Notes under the pieces: generated by a model
What the model was told of the DNA's origin: nothing
Seen by the model: the letters and a program-made list of their open reading frames with translations, nothing else
Database searches by the model: none
Shown: positions 6,014-11,977 of the stretch, in pieces
Layout of the letters: every line of letters starts with the position of its first letter
How positions within the stretch are numbered: the first letter of the stretch is position 1
Position numbers and translations under genes: made by a program
Source: an uncultured Lachnospiraceae bacterium
Lineage (GTDB): Bacteria; Bacillota; Clostridia; Lachnospirales; Lachnospiraceae
Direction of reading: 5' to 3'
DNA: 11,977 bases
Assembly (NCBI GenBank): GCA_948468325.1
Contig: CAOKHR010000047.1
Span: forward strand, 1 to 11,977

Positions 6014-6860
6014 AAACATATCGAAAACAAGAAAAATCAGAGATTTGATTTTGAATCTGCTTATGGTATTGTCGGCGGGAATGATCTGCTGCCTTTTGCT
6101 GGGGCTGATTGGGTATATTTTATACCGGGGGATACCTTATGTGTCATGGATGCTTGTTTCTACAAAACCAAGTTTACTCCGGGGAACAGTCGGTATTCTG
6201 CCCAATATTTTGAATACGTTATACATGATTGTAATTACGCTTGTAATTGTGCTGCCGATTGGCGTAGGGGCGGCTATTTATCTGAATGAATATGCAAAAA
6301 ATAAAAAAATCGTAAGGATAATTGAACTGGCGACAGAAACACTTGCCGGAATCCCGTCTATTCTGTATGGTCTGGTGGGAATGTTAGTGTTTGTACAGTT
6401 TTTTTCTCTGGGAACCAGCCTGATGGCGGGAGCCTTGACTTTAGTAATTATGACGCTGCCGACGATCATCCGTACAACGCAGGAAAGCTTAAAAACCGTG
6501 CCAAGGGCATATCGGGAAGGAGCGCTTGGGCTGGGTGCGGGAAAGTGGTATATGATCCGCACAGTTGTCCTTCCCTGTGTAATAGACGGGATAGTAACAG
6601 GATGTATTTTAGCCGTCGGCAGGGTGGTAGGCGAGAGTGCAGCGCTTCTTTTTACGGCGGGAATGGCAAATGAGCTGCTTTCCGTGCCGGAGGCCCTGCA
6701 GCCGGGAAATGCAGGCTCCACGCTGACGGTTGCTTTGTATATGTATGCAAAAGAACGCGGGCAGTTTGATATTGCCTTTGCGATTGCGGCGATACTGCTT
6801 ATACTTACCTTTCTCATTAATATGTCGGCAAAGGCGGCAGCCCGGAAACTGAGAAAATGA
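6006..6860 (+). CDS. pstA: Phosphate ABC transporter permease PstA
   Basis: A 284-residue second permease subunit, forming the channel with PstC. It has the family signature LAGIPSILYGLVGML (113-127), an EAA loop (169-195, YREGALGLGAGKWYMIRTVV onwards) and GRVVGESAALLFTAG (205-219). About six hydrophobic segments are visible. The ATG at 6006 lies inside the end of pstC and has AAGGAGGG (5992-5999) 6 nt upstream. The stop is 21 nt before pstB. Length is normal for the family and no frameshift is seen. Confidence 0.95.
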   Translation: MTENISKTRKIRDLILNLLMVLSAGMICCLLLGLIGYILYRGIPYVSWMLVSTKPSLLRGTVGILPNILNTLYMIVITLVIVLPIGVGAAIYLNEYAKNKKIVRIIELATETLAGIPSILYGLVGMLVFVQFFSLGTSLMAGALTLVIMTLPTIIRTTQESLKTVPRAYREGALGLGAGKWYMIRTVVLPCVIDGIVTGCILAVGRVVGESAALLFTAGMANELLSVPEALQPGNAGSTLTVALYMYAKERGQFDIAFAIAAILLILTFLINMSAKAAARKLRK

Positions 6861-6881
6861 AAACAGAAGTGAGGTTAGAGT

Positions 6882-7634
6882 ATGTCCAATATTATTTCAA
6901 CAAAAGACCTGAATTTATGGTATGGCGCCAGCCATGCCCTGAAAGATATTCGTATGCAGATTCCCGAAAGGGAAATTACCGCATTGATCGGCCCTTCGGG
7001 CTGCGGAAAATCCACCTTTTTAAAGACGCTCAACCGGATGAATGATTTAGTAGAAAACTGCAGGATTGAAGGCAGGATTACACTTTCCGGCATTGATATT
7101 TACAGAGAGATTGATGTGAACATATTAAGAAAACGTATCGGCATGGTTTTTCAGAAACCGAATCCGTTTCCGATGAGCATTTACGATAACATTGCCTACG
7201 GGCCGAGAATACACGGAATAAAATCAAGGATAAAGCTGGATGAAATTGTAGAACGTTCTCTGACGCAGGCAGCAATCTGGGATGAGTGTAAGGACAGGCT
7301 GAAAAAAAGCGCACTGGGACTAAGCGGCGGACAGCAGCAGAGACTCTGTATTGCAAGGGCGCTGGCAGTGGAACCGGAGGTGCTTTTGATGGATGAACCG
7401 ACTTCTGCTTTAGATCCCATTTCTACTTCCAGGATTGAAGATCTTGCGATGGAGCTGAAAGAAAAATATACGATTATTATGGTTACCCATAATATGCAGC
7501 AGGCAGTGAGGATTGCGGATAAGACAGCATTTTTCCTGTTGGGTGAAGTAGTGGAATTTAGCGATACGCAGACTATGTTTCAGGCACCGTCTGACAAGAG
7601 GACAGAGGATTATATCACAGGGAGGTTCGGATAA
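6882..7634 (+). CDS. pstB: Phosphate ABC transporter ATP-binding protein PstB
   Basis: A 250-residue cytoplasmic ATPase that powers the PstCA channel. All nucleotide-binding elements are intact: Walker A GPSGCGKST (37-45), a Q-loop in VFQKPNPFPMS, ABC signature LSGGQQQR (147-154), Walker B VLLMDEPTSALDP (167-179) and the switch histidine in VTHNMQQA (H203). The KPNPFPMSIYDN segment is characteristic of PstB within ABC ATPases. The ATG follows a GTGAGG site (6869-6874). The stop codon overlaps the phoU start by one base (TAATG), so the ATPase and PhoU are translationally coupled, which fits their known physical interaction. Confidence 0.97.
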   Translation: MSNIISTKDLNLWYGASHALKDIRMQIPEREITALIGPSGCGKSTFLKTLNRMNDLVENCRIEGRITLSGIDIYREIDVNILRKRIGMVFQKPNPFPMSIYDNIAYGPRIHGIKSRIKLDEIVERSLTQAAIWDECKDRLKKSALGLSGGQQQRLCIARALAVEPEVLLMDEPTSALDPISTSRIEDLAMELKEKYTIIMVTHNMQQAVRIADKTAFFLLGEVVEFSDTQTMFQAPSDKRTEDYITGRFG

Positions 7635-8320
7635 TGCGCAATAAGTTTGACAGACAATTATCACAGCTTAATTCAGAGCTGATAACGATGGGGGCGCTGT
7701 GTGAGGAAGCAATTACCGGCGCCGTAAAATATCTTACGGATAATGATGAAAAGAATAAAAATGTGTGTCTGGATGCTGACAGGCAGATTGACAAAAAAGA
7801 ACGTGACATAGAGACGCTTTGCCTTAAGCTGATTTTACAGCAGCAGCCCGTAGCGGGAGATTTGCGAATTGTTTCTGCGGCGCTTAAAATGATTTCGGAT
7901 ATGGAACGTATTGGAGACCAGGCATCAGATATTGTGGAAATTGCACCTTATATCGTGCAAAAGGGAACGCTCGGCGAAACACATATCAGGGAAATGGCAG
8001 AGGCGACTATAAAAATGGTGTCGGAAAGCATTGATTCTTTTGTGAAAATGAATCTGGAAATTGCATCCCTGGTTATAGAACATGATAACGTAGTAGACGG
8101 ATTATTTGACAAGGTGAAACAGGAGTTGATAAAATCAATAGAAATGGGACACAGCGATGCAGAAGCGCTTTTAGATCTGCTTATGATTGCAAAATATTTT
8201 GAGCGTATAGGAGACCATGCGGAAAATATTGCCGAGTGGGTCATTTATTCTATCACCGGAGAGCATCGGAAAGGTCTGGAAATAAGGGGGAAAAGGAATG
8301 ATTTACCTGGTAGAGGATGA
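7634..8320 (+). CDS. phoU: Phosphate signalling regulator PhoU
   Basis: A 228-residue all-helical cytoplasmic protein that links the Pst transporter to the PhoR kinase and represses Pho signalling when phosphate is plentiful. It shows the two PhoU repeats, each with a metal-binding E/D-xxx-D cluster: MERIGDQASDIVE (90-102) and FERIGDHAENIAE (189-201). The length is typical. It follows pstB with a one-base overlap. Its last 23 nt overlap the response regulator gene, so the final residues (roughly 221-228) are encoded in the same DNA as the regulator's start and may be a dispensable tail. Confidence 0.95.
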   Translation: MRNKFDRQLSQLNSELITMGALCEEAITGAVKYLTDNDEKNKNVCLDADRQIDKKERDIETLCLKLILQQQPVAGDLRIVSAALKMISDMERIGDQASDIVEIAPYIVQKGTLGETHIREMAEATIKMVSESIDSFVKMNLEIASLVIEHDNVVDGLFDKVKQELIKSIEMGHSDAEALLDLLMIAKYFERIGDHAENIAEWVIYSITGEHRKGLEIRGKRNDLPGRG

Positions 8321-8975
8321 TGATAATATCAGAAAACTGGTATGTTATGCCTTATCGAAAGAAGGATTTGACGTACAGGGGTATGCTTTTCCAAAAGAAT
8401 TTTGGCAGGTGATGGATGAAAAACTTCCGGAGTTAGTATTACTGGATATTATGCTGCCGGAAGAAGACGGATTATCCATTCTAAATAAACTTAAAAGTCA
8501 TGCCGAAACGGAACAGATTCCTGTTATAATGCTGACTGCAAAGGGAAGCGAATTTGATAAAGTGACAGGTCTGGATATGGGGGCAGATGACTATGTGGCG
8601 AAGCCTTTTGGCACAATGGAATTGATTTCAAGGGTGCGGGCAGTACTAAGGCGGTTTGAAAAAACGCAGAATAAAAAGATATATGATATAGGTGAATTAC
8701 ATGTAGAACCTGCAAAACACATTATTTCGGTATCGGGAAAAGCGGTGGCGCTTTCTTATAAAGAATATATCCTGCTGATAGCCCTGCTGGAAGCGGAGGG
8801 GACTGTGGTGGAGCGTGATAAGCTGCTAAGCAGTGTGTGGGGAGAATATTATACGGAATCAAGGACGTTAGACGTTCATATCCGGAAACTGCGGGTAAAA
8901 CTTGGCGATGCCGGAAAAATGATTCAGACTGTAAAAGGAATTGGATATAAGTTAGGGGGCGTGGCCGATGAATAA
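8298..8975 (+). CDS. phoB: Phosphate response regulator, PhoB/PhoP type (OmpR family)
   Basis: A 225-residue two-component DNA-binding regulator. Residues 1-118 form a receiver domain with acidic pocket E6-D7-D8, phospho-acceptor D50 (LVLLDIMLP), T80 and K102 (AKPFG). Residues ~127-222 form an OmpR/PhoB winged helix, with the recognition region near RTLDVHIRKLRVKL and the C-terminal hairpin VKGIGYKL. Start: the ATG at 8298 lies inside the end of phoU, with AAGGGGG (8284-8290) 7 nt upstream. It overlaps the kinase gene by 8 nt. By position it should activate the Pho box at 4195-4234. Clostridial and Bacillus literature often calls this PhoP; the role is the same. Confidence 0.92.
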   Translation: MIYLVEDDDNIRKLVCYALSKEGFDVQGYAFPKEFWQVMDEKLPELVLLDIMLPEEDGLSILNKLKSHAETEQIPVIMLTAKGSEFDKVTGLDMGADDYVAKPFGTMELISRVRAVLRRFEKTQNKKIYDIGELHVEPAKHIISVSGKAVALSYKEYILLIALLEAEGTVVERDKLLSSVWGEYYTESRTLDVHIRKLRVKLGDAGKMIQTVKGIGYKLGGVADE

Positions 8976-10671
8976 AAAAATCTTTCGTTCCTCAATGTTT
9001 ACGGTATTTCTGGTTTTAATTGCGACAATTGTACTCATTTTCGGAATTTTATTTCAATTTTTTGAAAAACAGATACAGGCAGAATTGTCAAATGAAGCGG
9101 AATTTCTTGCTCTGGCCGTTGAGAATGAGGGCATAACCTTTTTTGATGATTTTGACAGCAAAAATAACAGGGTGACACTGATAGATAAGGACGGATCCGT
9201 ACTGTATGACAGTGTGGCGGATGCAGGCCGGCTTGATAACCATGCAGAGCGGGAAGAAGTTAAGGACGCAATGAAAGACGGAAAAGGAATCAGTATCCGT
9301 TATTCCAAAACCTTAACGGAGAAAACTATGAATTATGCTCTGCGTCTTACAAACGGCAGTATCTTACGGGTTTCCACAGAGCAGTACACAGTGATTACGA
9401 TTTTGATGGGGATGCTTCAGCCCATATTTTTTATTATGGCTGCTGCAATGATTCTGACGTTTATGATTTCTTCACGGGTATCCAGAGCAATTATAGAACC
9501 GATTAACAGGCTTGATCTGGAGGCGCCGGAGAATAATGATACGTATGAAGAACTTACGCCTCTGCTTAAAAAAATTGCAGAACAGAAAGAGACAATAGGA
9601 GAACAGCTTGCCAGTGCCCGTAAAAAACAGAAAGAATTCAGTCTGATTACGGAAAATATGAGCGAGGGTTTTCTGGTTATTGATCAGGATGCAAATCTTC
9701 TGGCATATAATACTGCCGCATTAAAATTGCTTGATATTGCTGCTCCTTCTGATAAAAGCGTACTGCTTTTCTGCAGGGCAAAAGAGTTTCGTGATGTAAT
9801 ATCGGACGCTTTGTCCGGAAAGCGGGCGGAAAATATTATGGCGCGCGGGGAATGCAGTTACAGCCTGATTGCGAATCCGGTTTTCGAGAAAGAGTCAGTG
9901 ATAGGGGCTGTTGTTGTTATTCTGGATATTACAGAAAGCGAAAAAAGAGATGTGTTAAGAAGAGAATTTACAGCAAATGTTTCGCACGAACTGAAAACTC
10001 CGTTGACTTCTATTTCGGGATTTGCCGAGCTTATGAAAGAAGGGGATGTTGCTGCGGAATATGTGATAGATTTTTCAAAATCCATTTACGATGAAGCACA
10101 GAGGCTTATTACATTGGTCAATGATATTATTAAGCTTTCAGAACTTGACGGAGAGAGCATTTCTTTTGAAAGCGAACCGGTGGATTTGTACGAATTATTA
10201 CAGGAGGTAATCAGCCGGTTAGAAAATGAAGCGGCCAAAAGGAAGATAGCCTTTCATTTGATTGGTGACAGGGCAGTAATTACAGGCGTGCGCAAAATTC
10301 TTGATGAAATGTTCTATAATCTCTGTGATAATGCCATAAAATACAATCGTGAGGGCGGAATGGTTGACATTATAGTCAACCAGACTAAAGATGAAGTAAA
10401 TGTGATGGTAAGGGACACCGGAATCGGAATTCCGGCGGAGCACCAGAGCAGAGTATTTGAGCGTTTTTACAGAGTGGATAAGAGCCACTCAAAAAAAGTA
10501 GGCGGGACAGGACTGGGACTTGCCATTGTGAAACATGGAGCCGTGTACCATCATGCAAAAATCAGTCTGGAAAGCGCTGTGGATGCGGGTACGACGGTTA
10601 CGCTGGCTTTTGTTCCTTACAGATTGTCAAATACAACCGTTTCTTTTTTCAGATCTTCCACTACTTCCTGA
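8968..10671 (+). CDS. phoR: Phosphate sensor histidine kinase PhoR
   Basis: A 567-residue membrane kinase. Domains in order: TM1 (~11-31), an extracytoplasmic region (~32-140), TM2 (~143-168), a HAMP-like linker, a PAS domain (~222-322, NMSEGFLVIDQDANLLAYN region), HisKA with phospho-acceptor H340 (ANVSHELKTPLTSISGF), and HATPase_c with the N box (FYNLCDNAIKYN, 449-460), DTGIGIP (483-489), FERFYR (497-502) and GTGLGLAIV (513-521). TM-sensor-TM-PAS-HisKA is the PhoR layout, and the position after phoU and the regulator supports it. The kinase fold would normally end near residue 550 (TLAFVP). The last ~17 residues are Ser/Thr-rich and are encoded antisense to the receptor gene, so the native stop may have been lost. 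No terminator follows. Confidence 0.92.
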   Translation: MNKKIFRSSMFTVFLVLIATIVLIFGILFQFFEKQIQAELSNEAEFLALAVENEGITFFDDFDSKNNRVTLIDKDGSVLYDSVADAGRLDNHAEREEVKDAMKDGKGISIRYSKTLTEKTMNYALRLTNGSILRVSTEQYTVITILMGMLQPIFFIMAAAMILTFMISSRVSRAIIEPINRLDLEAPENNDTYEELTPLLKKIAEQKETIGEQLASARKKQKEFSLITENMSEGFLVIDQDANLLAYNTAALKLLDIAAPSDKSVLLFCRAKEFRDVISDALSGKRAENIMARGECSYSLIANPVFEKESVIGAVVVILDITESEKRDVLRREFTANVSHELKTPLTSISGFAELMKEGDVAAEYVIDFSKSIYDEAQRLITLVNDIIKLSELDGESISFESEPVDLYELLQEVISRLENEAAKRKIAFHLIGDRAVITGVRKILDEMFYNLCDNAIKYNREGGMVDIIVNQTKDEVNVMVRDTGIGIPAEHQSRVFERFYRVDKSHSKKVGGTGLGLAIVKHGAVYHHAKISLESAVDAGTTVTLAFVPYRLSNTTVSFFRSSTTS

Positions 10672-11977
10672 TTTACACCCATGCGCTGCGTAATATCTTC
10701 CATATCCATGGCGAGGTTTTTGGTATTTCCGGCAACGCCGACAGTTTCTTCAGCTCCTTCGTCGATAGCTTTTGTAATTGTTCCGATAGAATCTGCAATG
10801 TCAGACATGGAATTTTTAAGACGTTCAGTTCTTTCATGGAATTCGTCCATGGCATGGCGGACGTAAGCAGCATCTTGCCGATACTGGCTGCCGGATTCTA
10901 CAAATGCTTCAAATTCCGTCAGGACGGACTGGCTCATATAGTCAATTAAATGCTGTGCATTTTCAGAGAGGTTATAGACCGCAGCGGTGACAATGCTGTT
11001 GATTTCCTGAATGCGGTTGGCGGCATCCCGGCTGGAATGTGCGAGATTGCGCACCTCTTTTGCGACAACAGCAAAGCCCTCTCCGGCAGTTCCGGCATTG
11101 GCGGCTTCCACGGAAGCATTTAAAGAAATCAGTTTGGTCTGTTGGGATATGGTCAGAATTTCACTGGTTAAAGTCTGGATTTGGTCTACACTTTTGCTTT
11201 TTTCTATGGCATCATTAAGGGAATGCAGGATTTCTTCTGCTTTTGCACTTGTAATTTCCGCGCTGTTTTTGGCAGACAGCTGCATGGCATTTGCACGGTC
11301 GTTCATTTGCACGGCGTAATCTGTGATGGCGCTGCATTCTCTGGCAATGTTCTGAACGTCTAAACTGACGTTTTTGGCATTGCAATTGATGGAGGAGATA
11401 TTACCTGCCACTTTCTGAATGGTAGAGGAAAGCTGTTCGGAGAGAGAAGAGAGTCCGGCTGCGCTTTTTTTGGAAGCGTTCGTTCTTTTCAGGACTTCTC
11501 CCGTCATGTTGTCGATTTGTCGGGAGCTGTCCTGAATAGTCTTTAAAATGCTCTTCAGCGGAAGAAGCACATAATTCGTAATCAGTTTAATATCTCCAAA
11601 TACAAGAAAGATACATGCTGCAGCTGCGGCAATACCGACTGCAAGAGACAGGACATATGTATCTGTAAGATGTTTTCTTGCGGTAAGCGTCTGTCCGCTG
11701 ATGGATGCGTTTAAATTATCAATATCTGCTTCCATGGCGCTGGCATAAGCGGCTACATCGCCGTTTGCAAGCGCATAGGCGTCCTGGGTTTTATGGCTTG
11801 CGCTGGCGCAGACAAGATGAACCAATGCATGTTTAAAAGAGTCATAATTCGAAAGAAGCGATTTATACTGTGCCTCTTCTTCCGGCGTAACGTGGCTGGC
11901 ATATTCCGAGAGCATATCATCCAGAAAGGCTTCTTCTTCTTTCATCTGCCCGACAAGCGTAATCATGGTCTTATAAT
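10617..11977 (-). CDS. Methyl-accepting chemotaxis-type receptor (5' end outside window)
   Basis: A partial receptor of at least 449 residues, read leftwards from the window edge. The frame is still open upstream of the ATG at 11966. The part before the membrane helix is too short for a whole sensor domain, so TM1 and the true start lie beyond 11977. Numbering from that ATG, residues 1-102 are a helical, probably extracellular segment (four-helix-bundle-like). Residues 103-124 are a transmembrane helix. From ~150 on there is a long coiled coil. The signalling hairpin tip is around 268-312 (LISLNASVEAANAGTAGEGF and AVVAKEVRNLAHSS). Two usual tip residues differ: EAARAGE is read as EAANAGT. No obvious HAMP domain or C-terminal CheR-docking pentapeptide is visible. 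Ligand unknown. Its 3' end overlaps phoR by 55 nt. Confidence 0.88.
   Translation of the reverse strand, partial: YKTMITLVGQMKEEEAFLDDMLSEYASHVTPEEEAQYKSLLSNYDSFKHALVHLVCASASHKTQDAYALANGDVAAYASAMEADIDNLNASISGQTLTARKHLTDTYVLSLAVGIAAAAACIFLVFGDIKLITNYVLLPLKSILKTIQDSSRQIDNMTGEVLKRTNASKKSAAGLSSLSEQLSSTIQKVAGNISSINCNAKNVSLDVQNIARECSAITDYAVQMNDRANAMQLSAKNSAEITSAKAEEILHSLNDAIEKSKSVDQIQTLTSEILTISQQTKLISLNASVEAANAGTAGEGFAVVAKEVRNLAHSSRDAANRIQEINSIVTAAVYNLSENAQHLIDYMSQSVLTEFEAFVESGSQYRQDAAYVRHAMDEFHERTERLKNSMSDIADSIGTITKAIDEGAEETVGVAGNTKNLAMDMEDITQRMGVNQEVVEDLKKETVVFDNL

Noticed and set aside
6278..6817. 179-residue minus-strand open frame inside pstA
   Set aside because: It lies wholly opposite a clearly coding pstA and has no recognisable domain, so it is a shadow.
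1..11977. Defence system, prophage, insertion sequence, toxin-antitoxin or CRISPR array
   Set aside because: No transposase, integrase, nuclease or toxin-like gene, no terminal inverted repeats, and no regularly spaced repeats were found. The only tandem repeat is the coding Ala-rich linker.

Overview
The window looks like chromosomal DNA from an anaerobic low-to-moderate-GC Firmicute, most plausibly a Lachnospiraceae-type Clostridium. This is inferred from the strong AGGAGG-type ribosome binding sites, the Bacillus-like Pho box, the gene content (DUF368 transporter, XRE-DUF4097 regulator, pst-phoU-phoBR in one run) and the protein sequences. No rRNA, tRNA, CRISPR array, insertion sequence or phage gene is visible.

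Left part (1-2232), cell envelope. A structured leader (1-131) with competing hairpins precedes a DUF368 polyprenyl-phosphate transporter. Next is an 84-residue ORF that appears to be a deletion chimera: the first ~14 residues resemble a family 2 glycosyltransferase and the rest is the C-terminal end of a phosphodiester glycosidase. It is translationally coupled to a 63-residue two-helix membrane protein. A MotE/MgtE-N-like single-pass protein with a long Ala/Glu/Gln linker follows; its start is best placed at a GTG.

Middle (2233-4161), two apparently separate transcription units. One is a clear YdcF orthologue (DUF218) behind an extended -10 promoter. The other is a cytosolic XRE repressor fused to a DUF4097 beta-solenoid, with its own near-consensus promoter and an intrinsic terminator.

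Right part (4195-10671), the phosphate starvation operon: a Pho box of TTAACA repeats, then pstS, pstC, pstA, pstB, phoU, a PhoB/PhoP-type response regulator and a PhoR-type kinase. All are on the + strand with gaps of at most 21 nt or with overlaps, and no terminator lies between them. PstSCAB imports phosphate, PhoU couples transporter state to the kinase, and the kinase and regulator presumably act back on the Pho box, closing the loop inside one transcript.

Right edge (10617-11977, minus strand): a methyl-accepting chemotaxis-type receptor whose N-terminus lies outside the window. Its 3' end overlaps the 3' end of phoR by 55 nt in convergent orientation, so the last ~17 residues of PhoR are antisense to the receptor's C-terminus.

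I see no clearly novel multi-gene system. The best leads are the chimeric glycosidase remnant, the structured leader before the DUF368 gene, and the convergent phoR/receptor overlap.
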